Below the pieces are notes generated by a model, which was not told the origin of the DNA, searched no databases, and worked only from the letters and a program-made list of their open reading frames with translations. Below, piece after piece: positions 19,642 to 27,781 of a stretch of 64,000 bases of DNA. Source of the stretch: Dickeya fangzhongdai (lineage in GTDB: Bacteria; Pseudomonadota; Gammaproteobacteria; Enterobacterales; Enterobacteriaceae). The stretch's first letter is position 1. Each line of letters begins with the position of its first letter. Location of the stretch: the NCBI RefSeq assembly GCF_002812485.1, contig NZ_CP025003.1, positions 2,356,001 to 2,420,000 on the forward strand, written 5' to 3'. The position numbers and the translations under genes were made by a program.

Positions 19642-20544
19642 ATGACGCTGGAATGGCTCTACACGTTGTCGTGCTTCGGACATTTCTCCAGCCTGATGCT
19701 GTTGGTCGGTTCGGCATGTTACGGCACGCTGCTTGCTCCCCGAACGTATCGGGTTCGGCTGGCGTCGCAGTTGCACGGTCTGATGGCGATCAGCTGTGTG
19801 GCGGCGTTATTGACCGCCGTAGCCATACTGGCGGCGCAAACCGGCTTGATGAGCGGCGACTGGCGTAATATCGGCGATGCCGGCATCTGGCGCGCCGTAT
19901 TGGGCACCCGCTTCGGGAAAATATGGTTCTGGCAGCCCGTGCTGGCGCTGATGGCCTGCGTGGTGTTTTTCTGGCGTAGCCGTAGCCGTAGCCGTAGCCG
20001 TAGCCATAGCCGGCAAGCGGGCGTGCTGGTGCTTGGCATACTGCAATTATGCGGCATGGGGTGGGTGGGGCATGCGGCAATGCTGGAAGGATGGCCCGGC
20101 GTATTGCATTGCATCAATCAGATCGTGCATTTGCTGTCCGTGACGTTTTGGGTCGGAGGGCTGTTTCCACTGCTGTTTGTGTTGCAGGATGCGCGGCTGT
20201 TGCAGACACGAACGGACGCTATCCTGACGATGATGCGTTTTTCCCGCTATGGTCACCTGGCTGTTGCACTGGCGATCCTGACCGGGCTGGTGAATACCAG
20301 GCTGATTCTCGGCTGGCCATTATCGGCCGCCGGGCTGTATGGCGCGTTGCTGGCAGTGAAAATTCTGCTGGTGGCCGTTATGGCGCTGCTGGCGTTATTC
20401 AATCGGTATTGGGTGGTGCCGCGTTTTCGGCGGGCAAATACCGCCGCGTATGGCTATTTTCTGCGGCTAACCACGGTGGAGCTGGCGTTATCCGTGCTGA
20501 TCATCGCACTGGTCAGCTTTTTTGCTACGTTATCACCGGTTTGA
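19642..20544 (+). CDS. copD: Copper resistance/uptake membrane protein CopD (YebZ)
   Basis: The 300-residue integral membrane protein has about eight hydrophobic helices and histidines in TM segments (SCFGHFSSLMLLVG, GHAAMLEGWPG). It belongs to the CopD family, thought to move copper across the inner membrane with CopC. A cytoplasmic or periplasmic loop near residues 112-125 is made only of Arg-Ser pairs with one His-Ser, encoded by a hexanucleotide repeat. The repeat length can change by whole codons without breaking the frame. Translational coupling with copC is likely. Confidence 0.92.
   Translation: MTLEWLYTLSCFGHFSSLMLLVGSACYGTLLAPRTYRVRLASQLHGLMAISCVAALLTAVAILAAQTGLMSGDWRNIGDAGIWRAVLGTRFGKIWFWQPVLALMACVVFFWRSRSRSRSRSHSRQAGVLVLGILQLCGMGWVGHAAMLEGWPGVLHCINQIVHLLSVTFWVGGLFPLLFVLQDARLLQTRTDAILTMMRFSRYGHLAVALAILTGLVNTRLILGWPLSAAGLYGALLAVKILLVAVMALLALFNRYWVVPRFRRANTAAYGYFLRLTTVELALSVLIIALVSFFATLSPV
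19975..20010 (+). repeat. Hexanucleotide CGTAGC repeat inside copD
   Basis: Five perfect CGTAGC units and one CATAGC unit in a row, encoding (Arg-Ser)5-His-Ser. Confidence 0.95.
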
Positions 20545-20629
20545 ATCGTGCAAGGGTGAGAAATATATCCTGTGCCGTATTGCACGCGTGAGATAAATAC
20601 CGCAGGCCTATTTTCTAACAGCAAGTGTT

Positions 20630-20648
20630 GATAATGAAAATAATTATC
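20630..20648. promoter_or_regulatory. Fur box 1 before ftnA
   Basis: GATAATGAAAATAATTATC matches the 19-base Fur consensus at 17 positions. It sits inside a longer TTGATAAT/ATTATCAA inverted repeat. Confidence 0.85.
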
Positions 20649-20674
20649 AAATCATAATCTGCGATCATTTTTAC

Positions 20675-20693
20675 CATAATGAAAAGCATTATC
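20675..20693. promoter_or_regulatory. Fur box 2 before ftnA
   Basis: CATAATGAAAAGCATTATC matches the Fur consensus at 16 of 19 positions. A third AATGATAAT core follows at 20701-20709. Several upstream sites fit the known activation of E. coli ftnA by Fur displacing H-NS. Confidence 0.78.
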
Positions 20694-20826
20694 ATGGCTA
20701 AATGATAATGCTTTGAATTTATAGCGAAATTATTCACTTATTGGTTAATGGAATGTTTTAAATTTTATTATTTGCAGGCATAATGCCAATCCATCAGTCA
20801 CCTGCCAGTAAAAATAAGGAACGGCC

Positions 20827-21336
20827 ATGTTAAAAAAAGAAATGATTCAAAAGCTGAATGAGCAGCTTAATCTTGAATTTTACTCCGCCAATTTATACCT
20901 GCAGATGAGCGCCTGGTGTGGCGACAAAGGTTTCGAAGGGGCGTCGACTTTCCTGAAATCGCATTCCCGTGAAGAAATGGAACACATGCAGCGCTTGTTC
21001 GATTATCTGGACGATACCGGCAGCCTGCCCGTGCTGGGTGCAATCGCCGCACCGCCGGTCGATTTCAACTCACTGCAGGATGTGTTCAAACTGACCTATG
21101 AACATGAGCAATTGATCACCAGTAAAATCAATGAGCTGGCTCATGCAGCCATGACGTTGCAGGATTACTCCACCTTCAACTTCCTGCAATGGTACGTAGC
21201 GGAACAGCATGAAGAAGAAAAACTGTTCAAGTCTATCCTCGACAAGATGGGCATGGTGAATGCTCAGGAAGGCGGTCTGTTCTTTATTGATCAGGATCTG
21301 AAGAAAATGGCGGCATCCGTCACGCCGTCAGCCTGA
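20827..21336 (+). CDS. ftnA: Non-haem ferritin FtnA
   Basis: Ferritin oxidises Fe2+ and stores it as a mineral in a 24-mer shell in the cytoplasm. The 169-residue chain is a four-helix bundle with ferroxidase residues in [29 protein letters not shown] and [13 protein letters not shown]. The ATG is preceded by AAGGAACGGCC. Fur boxes lie 130-200 bases upstream. E. coli has ftnA elsewhere, so its place here beside copD belongs to the rearranged accessory stretch. Confidence 0.96.
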   Translation: MLKKEMIQKLNEQLNLEFYSANLYLQMSAWCGDKGFEGASTFLKSHSREEMEHMQRLFDYLDDTGSLPVLGAIAAPPVDFNSLQDVFKLTYEHEQLITSKINELAHAAMTLQDYSTFNFLQWYVAEQHEEEKLFKSILDKMGMVNAQEGGLFFIDQDLKKMAASVTPSA

Positions 21337-21342
21337 TGATGG

Positions 21343-21373
21343 CCGGGCAGCAGGTTATCCGGCTGCCCGGTTT
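21343..21373 (+). terminator. Terminator after ftnA
   Basis: CCGGGCAGC pairs with GCTGCCCGG around a 10-base loop, followed by TTT. Confidence 0.75.
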
Positions 21374-21838
21374 ACTGGTATTTCCCACCTATTTTTCTGG
21401 GGCATCGGCGATTATAGCTATCGCACCGCATGCGGTATATTTTCGGTATTTCCCTCAGCCATACTCTTTCCTCGGTTTAAACGTCATTTTGTAACGACAC
21501 GCCAATTCTTGTTTTGTAATCAGGCATGATTACTTTATGCATGAACATTGCTTTCTTTCCGATTGTGAACATTCTATCCGCCGTCTGAATATTATATGGG
21601 CGGTGAGATGTCTGTTGCCCGGATGCTGATGCGCCATCGCATACATCGTTGGTGGACATTGCGGTTTGGTGAACGCGGAGCGTACCGGACACACACGATT
21701 ATTTCGACGGCCAACGGAATAATAACGGGGCTTCCCGGCGGACTCAGTCTGGGCCGCCGTCGGTTAGCGATGGGCTCGATAAGTTGATGCCCAGCAGGAT
21801 TAATCGAATTCACCGTACTTCCGTAAGAGAGCGAGCTG
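21374..21838. other. Gap between ftnA and the nuclease gene
   Basis: About 460 bases without a supported gene. Only short open frames without ribosome sites are seen. The nuclease promoter should lie here. Confidence 0.45.
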
Positions 21839-22540
21839 ATGGCATTAAAACAAACGATGCGTTATTTATTATTGTCATTGATGCTGATGATGGCGTATTT
21901 ACCGGTAATAGCGGGTCAGTCGTTATGTCCCGGTAAATTTATCAATGATGAAACACCCAATATTCATTATGACGAAGAGATTTGTTTCACTGAATTTGTC
22001 GTGCTTTATAGTTATGCGAATAAAGCGCCATTAATTTCCGCACAACGTTTAACCGCCGAGCGAGTCAAGGCGGCGGACGGCATTTCCCGGCACGACTCAT
22101 TTCATGTTGAGCCATTAATACCTCAGGCCATGCGATCAGCAACTGAAGATTATGAGTATTCAGGGTACGATCAGGGGCATATGACGCCAGCGGGGGATAT
22201 GCCAAATCCTCTGGCGCAGCATGAGTCTTTTTCCATGTCGAATATGACGCCGCAGTTGCCGAAACTGAACCGGGTATCCTGGCGTAAAATCGAAGCGTCG
22301 GTGCGTAAACTGGCGTTGCAGGATGGCGAGGTATGGGTAGTGACGGGAGCCGTATTCGGCAACAGGAGAATCGGCAACGGCGTATCGGTGCCGACCCTGA
22401 TTTATAAAGCCATCAGCAGTCAGTCTGCCCAACAGGTTTTTGTGGGCGATAACACTACCGGTGTTGTCACCCGTCTGTCAGTCAGCGACTTTTCCGCCCG
22501 GTATTCCATCGACCCCTTTCCGGCTCTTAAACAGCCCTGA
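21839..22540 (+). CDS. Secreted DNA/RNA non-specific endonuclease (NUC family)
   Basis: The 233-residue product has a signal peptide ending near LPVIAG. It carries the beta-beta-alpha-metal active site: YDQGHMTPAGDM at about residue 110 (family form DRGHxxPAxD, here Gln for Arg; His114 as general base) and MSNMTPQLPKLNRVSWRKIE, whose Asn binds the metal. This is the Serratia nuclease/EndoG fold, which cuts DNA and RNA. Export suggests nutrient scavenging or attack on extracellular DNA. The Arg-to-Gln change is tolerated in some relatives. A second start at 21857 (MRYLLLSL) is possible. It has no immunity partner, so it is not an obvious toxin. Confidence 0.88.
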   Translation: MALKQTMRYLLLSLMLMMAYLPVIAGQSLCPGKFINDETPNIHYDEEICFTEFVVLYSYANKAPLISAQRLTAERVKAADGISRHDSFHVEPLIPQAMRSATEDYEYSGYDQGHMTPAGDMPNPLAQHESFSMSNMTPQLPKLNRVSWRKIEASVRKLALQDGEVWVVTGAVFGNRRIGNGVSVPTLIYKAISSQSAQQVFVGDNTTGVVTRLSVSDFSARYSIDPFPALKQP

Positions 22541-22717
22541 ATGCCGATGGCGGGAACACCGGTGAACGCTGCTAATAATTTGTACGGCGGTGCGGGTTAA
22601 ACCGATCGGTGGCAGCGATCAATTTCAAAAAATTGATCTGTAAAAACGTCTATAAAATAACCGCTTCTAATGACATGATGTCAATGCTAAACGCTAATTT
22701 GAACGCCAGGGAAACGG

Positions 22718-22741
22718 CCCACTGAGCAATCAGTGGGTTTT
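22718..22741 (+). terminator. Strong rho-independent terminator
   Basis: CCCACTGA pairs perfectly with TCAGTGGG around a GCAA tetraloop, followed by five Ts. It is 178 bases from the nuclease stop, far for a simple terminator, so it could also end a small RNA. Confidence 0.8.
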
Positions 22742-22872
22742 TAGCGAATACCACGGTCGGCGATTATCGAACGGCCAATATTATTATTACGCATTTATTG
22801 TGGTGCCGGACTAAGCGGTTTTATCCGTGCTCGGCCTTTGGCGCCTGCTCACTGAGCATTGCACTATTCATT

Positions 22873-22938
22873 GCCACAATATTCTCACTGCCACAACATT
22901 CTCACTGCCACAACATTCTCACTTCCACCATATTCACT
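22873..22938 (+). repeat. 17-base tandem repeat
   Basis: GCCACAAYATTCTCACT occurs three times back to back (22873, 22890, 22907), followed by a decayed fourth copy. Confidence 0.85.
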
Positions 22939-23068
22939 GCACCAATCATTGCCCCAATGCGAGCGTAAAAGACGCTAATCCTCCGCAGCAGAATGGCCGC
23001 CAGCCTGACATTCAACGATGCCCCACGTCTGCGCTATTCGGGTTTGGCGAATTCCGTCCATGACGTCG

Positions 23069-24208
23069 CTAAGACGCTGCGGTGTCTGGAACTCCACGCA
23101 CCCGAATCGGCTCCTTAACGGCGTTGGCGGCGAGGAGATGTTGAAGGGCGGAGATGGCGGTGTCGGTGAGTTCATGACCTTTGGTGAGCACCATCAAGTC
23201 GTTGGTGGTGCGGATGTCTTCATCTATCACCCAGCCGGACTTCAATTCGCAAATGCGCACAGAACGAACGCCTGCCACATTGGCGCGAAAATCAGCCAGG
23301 GTTTTGATGATGTACTCAGGGATCGCCGGCCGTACCGCGCGCAGGATTTCCCCAGGGTGTTCCAATGCCGGCCCCCGGGCTGAATAGCGTTCCAGTTCGA
23401 GGGCGGCGCGCAGAAGGTGAGCGCCGCGGATAACCTCAGTAGGGGCGCTGTGCGGGGCAACTCTGGCCTGGTGGCGGATGATCTCGGCCACCAGTTCGAG
23501 GCGGGGGATGTGTTCTACCAGGCGACCGGCGACATCCGGGTGTTCCTGAAGGAGTTTTTTCTCCTCCTCCGTGATATCGCGCTGGGCCGCGTCGGCCTGG
23601 ACGATATCGGCGGGGATACCCACACAGCCGATTTGGCTCAATGAAGCGGCGATGGTGTATATCCATCCATCAGGCCATTCCAGCTTGGGCAGCGCGTGGC
23701 GGACACAGGACTGGGCGAACGCCGCCCGCTGAAAAGCCCACGGCGCGACCATGGCGAGCACTTCAGTCAGTGTCTTGACCGAGGCGGTGAGGGTGGTTTC
23801 CAGCAATTCCTTTTCCGCACAAACGAGACGGTACTGACCGACTGCGTCATTAAGCGCCGAAACCAGTTCCTCTTTGGGGCACGGTTTGCAGAGGTAGCGA
23901 AAAATAGCCCCTTTGTTGATGGCGGCGATGGAGGATTCCACGTCGGCCTGCCCGGTGAGGAGGATACGCACGCTGTCGGGGGAGATTTCCCGTGCTTTGG
24001 CGAGGAAAGCAGCGCCGTCCATGCCGGGCATGCGCATATCGGACATGATCACGGCAAAACGCTGGCCCCAGCGAACCGCGTCCAGACCGGCTTCACCACT
24101 GGGAGCGACCACGACGTCGAATTCGCCAAACAGGTTTCGTTCCATCGCAGCGAGCACATTGGGTTCATCGTCTACGCACAGAACCCGGGGCAAGGCGGTT
24201 TCAGTCAT
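23069..24208 (-). CDS. Response regulator with a decayed HD-GYP-like output domain
   Basis: The receiver domain (residues about 8-120) keeps the acidic pair CVDDEP, phospho-accepting Asp57 in VIMSDMRMPGMDG and the lysine in YLCKPCP. The rest looks like an HD/HD-GYP domain in its spacing (IPADIVQ...TEEEKKLLQEHPDVAGRLVEHIP...ELVAEIIRHQ), but the catalytic HD pair is replaced (ASLSQIGCVGIP where HDIGKxxxP is expected) and the HHExxDGxGYP block reads IIRHQARVAPHSAPTEV. It is therefore unlikely to hydrolyse cyclic-di-GMP and may act by protein contact. It is the last gene of a four-gene overlapping operon, with an 8-base overlap with the gene before. Confidence 0.85.
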   Translation of the reverse strand: MTETALPRVLCVDDEPNVLAAMERNLFGEFDVVVAPSGEAGLDAVRWGQRFAVIMSDMRMPGMDGAAFLAKAREISPDSVRILLTGQADVESSIAAINKGAIFRYLCKPCPKEELVSALNDAVGQYRLVCAEKELLETTLTASVKTLTEVLAMVAPWAFQRAAFAQSCVRHALPKLEWPDGWIYTIAASLSQIGCVGIPADIVQADAAQRDITEEEKKLLQEHPDVAGRLVEHIPRLELVAEIIRHQARVAPHSAPTEVIRGAHLLRAALELERYSARGPALEHPGEILRAVRPAIPEYIIKTLADFRANVAGVRSVRICELKSGWVIDEDIRTTNDLMVLTKGHELTDTAISALQHLLAANAVKEPIRVRGVPDTAAS

Positions 24209-25298
24209 TGAGAGTTTCCTGCGTGTGGGCGAGCATCGCCTGCCACTGCGGCAGTTTGTTTAGCACGCCAGTCTGTTCGAGATAGTCCAGATCGAGGACA
24301 CCGTTGTTGGCGAGGGTGACCGCGACATGCACGGTACCGATCGCGCCGAAGACTTTTTCCGTAGAACGGGAAGGCTGTATATGACAGGCCACGGCTTCCA
24401 CGATGTCCATGGGCAACCCCCACAAGGCCAGCAGATAGGCACCTACCGCGGCGTGCGTGGGCATGTCGCTGCGCGTGGTGGCAGCCTCTCCGTCAGGCTC
24501 CCTCAGTTCGGGGATAAGTCGCGCAATGTTGGCGAGCAGGGCGGCGGTGGCTTCCACTCCCTGATGGCCGGAAATGCGGGCGGCTAGTGTGGAGGCGAGC
24601 AGGGCGCGTTGTTGCAGCCGGTCCACATAAGGGTCCGTCTTCGCGCCGGCAAAGACCTGAGAAGCCAGAATCAGCAACTTCACCTGATCCAGCCCTAAGT
24701 GGGTGATGGCGTTTCCGATGTCATTAATGTGTCCGCCTCTGGCGAAATAGGCTGAATTAGCAAGCTGCATAATCTTGGCGCTCAGCGCAGGGTCTCTGCC
24801 CAGAAGCTCGGCGATGTGTCGGGTATCGCTGCCGGGGGTGGCAATGAGACTGCATATTTCGCTGAACACTTTGGGGGCAGCCGGCAGCCGGCTGGTTCTG
24901 CCCACTATCTCGACTACGGTGGGGTCCTGGAACATGTCGCGCAGGGCCAGAGCGCTTCCTACCATATCCAGTAGCACCGTGCTGTCACAGGGTTTGGACA
25001 CGAACCGGTGAGCCACGTCTAACATACGCAGGGTGGCGTCAGGTTCGGAGTAGCCGGACAGGATAATTCGTATTGTGCCAGGCCAGCGGTTGCGTACCTG
25101 AGTAAGCAATTCAGCGCCATCCATGAAGGGCATTCGCATGTCGGACACCACCACGTCGGCCGGCTGTTCCTCCAGCATCGCAAGTGCTTCCTGACCGCTG
25201 TTGGCGAAACGGCATTCCCATTCGCTGTCTTGCATCATGAGGGCCCGCTCAATACCAGAGAGCACCCGACTTTCGTCATCGACGAACATCACTTGCAT
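24201..25298 (-). CDS. Response regulator with HDOD output domain
   Basis: A receiver domain (residues 1-120; VDDES, phospho-Asp53 in VVVSDMRMPFMDG, Lys in FVSKPCD) precedes an HDOD domain (about 130-330; RLPAAPKVFSEICSLI, RDPALSAKIMQLANSAYF). HDOD domains resemble HD phosphodiesterases without catalytic residues and act as signalling scaffolds. The ATG at 25298 gives [10 protein letters not shown]; an upstream in-frame start would overlap the kinase far more and is not favoured. It overlaps the kinase end by 10 bases. It is presumably phosphorylated by the kinase encoded just upstream. Confidence 0.9.
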   Translation of the reverse strand: MQVMFVDDESRVLSGIERALMMQDSEWECRFANSGQEALAMLEEQPADVVVSDMRMPFMDGAELLTQVRNRWPGTIRIILSGYSEPDATLRMLDVAHRFVSKPCDSTVLLDMVGSALALRDMFQDPTVVEIVGRTSRLPAAPKVFSEICSLIATPGSDTRHIAELLGRDPALSAKIMQLANSAYFARGGHINDIGNAITHLGLDQVKLLILASQVFAGAKTDPYVDRLQQRALLASTLAARISGHQGVEATAALLANIARLIPELREPDGEAATTRSDMPTHAAVGAYLLALWGLPMDIVEAVACHIQPSRSTEKVFGAIGTVHVAVTLANNGVLDLDYLEQTGVLNKLPQWQAMLAHTQETLND

Positions 25299-26419
25299 GC
25301 GGGGCCTTCCTCTTTGTGGCAGTGGAGGGGCAATTGCAGTATGAACGTCGTGCCCACGCCTTCTTCCGACTCGCAACGGATCAGCCCATCATGTTTGTCT
25401 ACCACGGTTGAATAGACAATGGCGAGCCCCTGGCCGGTGCCTTTGCCTACGGCTTTGGTCGTAAAGAAGGGATCGAAGATGCGGTCGCGGATCGCCGCAG
25501 GGATACCGCCTCCGTCGTCTTTGACCCGGATTTCCATATGTTCGCCGTCCCGCGCCGCGGAGATGATGATGCGGCCCTTCTCTTTGATGCCTTGCTGGAT
25601 GGTGTCGGCGATGGCGTGGGCGGCGTTTACCACCAGATTGATAATGGCCTGGCCGATCATGTCGCGCAGACACGGCAGTTGCGGTAAGTCGTCTTCGAAG
25701 TGCGTCTCAAGTTCTGCCACGTATTTCCATTCGTTGCGGGCGACGGTCACCGTTGTGTTGATGACCTCGCGCACATCCACCAACGCTTTCTCGTTGTGGG
25801 AGGGGTGGGAGAATTCCTTCATGGCGGCCACGATCTTGGCGATATGACTAAGGCCCTCCAGCGATTCGTCTAGGGCGCTTGGGATCTGCCGGCGCAGGAA
25901 CTCCACTTTAGTGCGTTTGAGGACAGCGTCGAACTCCGCCACGATGGGGTCTTCGGCCATTTTCCCCCGCGTGGCTTCGGCCAGCGTGAGGGCGGCGTCC
26001 AATAGGCTTAGCAGAGAAACGGTGGCGGTTTTAACGAAACCCACATTGTCGGAGACGTACTGGGTTGGCGTGTTGATTTCGTGGGCGATGCCGGCGGCGA
26101 GTTGGCCGATGGACTCCATCTTCTGAGCCTGCAGCAGCTGTGCCTGGGTGAAGCGCAATTCGGTGAGGGCTTTTTCTAGCTCCTGGCGTTCATTCTCTAA
26201 CTCCAGGGTCTTGCGGGCGACCACCTTCTCCAGACCCACGTTTTGCTCCAGAATGGCAAAAGGCGTGGCGTGGCTGTGTCTGGCTTCTTGTGCGATGCGG
26301 CGCTTGAGTACCTCAATGGTCTTGTCCCGGGCGGTGAGCTTGCGCTGGTATTCGGCGGCGGACAAGACAATGGCGGACGCTTCGGAAAATGTTCCTTCAG
26401 TCAACGTGTTGTCCTCCAA
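25289..26419 (-). CDS. Cytoplasmic histidine kinase with coiled-coil N-terminus
   Basis: The 376 residues have no membrane segment or PAS domain. An N-terminal coiled coil (about residues 20-100) is followed by the dimerisation/phospho-acceptor motif [17 protein letters not shown] (His113) and an ATPase domain with N box [13 protein letters not shown]1 box VKDDGGGIP and G2 box GTGQGLAIV. The sensor must be elsewhere; the FIST gene just upstream overlaps it by 23 bases, so the FIST protein is the likely input. This soluble FIST-plus-kinase pairing is the layout of NosP/NahK-type nitric oxide sensing in other gamma-proteobacteria. Confidence 0.92.
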   Translation of the reverse strand: MEDNTLTEGTFSEASAIVLSAAEYQRKLTARDKTIEVLKRRIAQEARHSHATPFAILEQNVGLEKVVARKTLELENERQELEKALTELRFTQAQLLQAQKMESIGQLAAGIAHEINTPTQYVSDNVGFVKTATVSLLSLLDAALTLAEATRGKMAEDPIVAEFDAVLKRTKVEFLRRQIPSALDESLEGLSHIAKIVAAMKEFSHPSHNEKALVDVREVINTTVTVARNEWKYVAELETHFEDDLPQLPCLRDMIGQAIINLVVNAAHAIADTIQQGIKEKGRIIISAARDGEHMEIRVKDDGGGIPAAIRDRIFDPFFTTKAVGKGTGQGLAIVYSTVVDKHDGLIRCESEEGVGTTFILQLPLHCHKEEGPACK

Positions 26420-27521
26420 TAGCGATGCCCGTGAAAGTTTGGTTCACGTGCAATCCGTTGTACTGCTCGCCGTAGGTGGAAAAACCCACTACCCGATTCT
26501 GCATCATTACATCGCCGATCTGTTGCTCAAGTCCTTCCTGTTCGAACTGGAGGCGGCGCAGGATGCAATCGCAGCCAATGATTACCGCGGGCTCCGGAAT
26601 TGTCTCGCGGACCTTGTCAAAAGCCTGTCTGAGGGTTTGGACTGGGTCCTCCGCCTTGCCGATGGCGACGATCAACCCTTCTTCAATGGCGCAGTAGCAG
26701 GTGAGAGAGAGGTCTTCGTTCCATTTCTGTATGGAACGGACGTAGGGTTCATCGCCGAAGGAGAGCATCAGCGGATTGCGGGAAAATACCGTCGGCGTCA
26801 ATTCGTGCACCGTGAGGCCAAGGGCTTCTGCATAAACCTGAGCAGCGGGTTCGCCGTTTATCTCCAGAATGAGTCGCTTCTCCGGATCGGCCTCGGTGAT
26901 GACTAGCTCCACCTCGCTGGGCTCGAAGTGTTGCACTTTGAAGGTGGTGACGGGCGAATTGGTTTCGATAACGGCGAATACAGCCGCATCGGAAATGAAG
27001 CGTCCATTTCCATCATAGACATGGGTTTTTTCGAAACGCAGGTCATCGCCAGCGGAACCGCCGATGATGGGAACGTTGCCGATCTGCTGGTAGAGGTTCG
27101 CCACCAGGCGCTCTTCAACCATAGAAAGCCCATCTACCAGCAGCAGGCCGAAGCGATGCAGGTTCGGCCTGGTCTCGCTGTCGCGGCGAATGGCTTCGGC
27201 GATGTCGGCCACGACCGCGGTGTAGTTTACCAACGGCTGAATCATGAAAAAGCGAGTGCGGAAGTCTTTGCCCAATCCCAGCCCCAACAGTCCGGAGTGC
27301 TGGAAGCCTTCTGTGCCAATCTGACCAGAAGAGGTGCAACCTATACAGGGGCAGGAGAAGGTGTTCTTCAACTCCCGACCCAGGACGTCCAGGTCGTAGT
27401 CTGGAGAACAGAAGAAAATGACGGTATCGATGCCGTCATGACCAATCTGGCTGGCAAATTCGGCAACAGCCTGGACCGGGTTCGGTGATTCGCTACTGGC
27501 ATATTTGGGTTGGAAATTCAT
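26397..27521 (-). CDS. FIST-domain sensor protein (NosP-like candidate)
   Basis: The 374-residue soluble protein matches FIST_N (residues about 25-215; FFCSPDYDLDVLGRELKN, PCIGCTSSGQIG, PIIGGSAGDDLRFEKT) and FIST_C (about 220-350; YAEALGLTVHELTPTVFSRN, IIGCDCILRRLQFEQ, VVGFSTYGEQYNG). FIST domains bind small ligands; some relatives (NosP) bind haem and sense NO and are encoded beside a histidine kinase. It is the first gene of the operon. The cysteines in CPCIGCTSSG and GCDC could matter for ligand or metal. Whether this copy binds haem cannot be told from sequence alone. Confidence 0.88.
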   Translation of the reverse strand: MNFQPKYASSESPNPVQAVAEFASQIGHDGIDTVIFFCSPDYDLDVLGRELKNTFSCPCIGCTSSGQIGTEGFQHSGLLGLGLGKDFRTRFFMIQPLVNYTAVVADIAEAIRRDSETRPNLHRFGLLLVDGLSMVEERLVANLYQQIGNVPIIGGSAGDDLRFEKTHVYDGNGRFISDAAVFAVIETNSPVTTFKVQHFEPSEVELVITEADPEKRLILEINGEPAAQVYAEALGLTVHELTPTVFSRNPLMLSFGDEPYVRSIQKWNEDLSLTCYCAIEEGLIVAIGKAEDPVQTLRQAFDKVRETIPEPAVIIGCDCILRRLQFEQEGLEQQIGDVMMQNRVVGFSTYGEQYNGLHVNQTFTGIAIGGQHVD

Positions 27522-27722
27522 GACGAGTTCTCCCGATGCTAAGCAGAAACCTTCGCCCGCGCTCCTGCATTATCCCGTTATCCTCAGTCAGTATCCCTCT
27601 GTAATCTATCCCTCTTCAGAGAGGTTAGGTGGTGGTGTTACAAATAGCAAATATGTAGAATTTTATCTTATCTATGCATATCCGCAGGGCGGCCAGCCTC
27701 GCTGGCTGGCGCGTGAACGGTG

Positions 27723-27753
27723 AAAACGCAATCCGTCCTCAGAGCGGATTGCG
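27723..27753 (-). terminator. Terminator after the pectate lyase
   Basis: CGCAATCCG pairs with CGGATTGCG; on the minus strand TTTT follows. It lies 28 bases after the pectate lyase stop. Confidence 0.75.
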
Positions 27754-27781
27754 CAGTGAATTTTCCCGCAAGCGTTGGACG

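Larger units (their letters stand above)
22541..23068. other. Gap with hairpin and short tandem repeats
   Basis: There is no gene on either strand. It holds a TATAAA-like element (22651), a strong hairpin with T tract (22718) and three 17-base tandem copies (22873-22923). It lies between the nuclease and the signalling operon, which end toward each other. Confidence 0.5.

Noticed and set aside
21839..22540. Nuclease as a toxin with immunity gene
   Set aside because: No small partner on either side; signal peptide suggests simple export.
22873..22938. Possible CRISPR array
   Set aside because: Direct repeats without spacers; too short.
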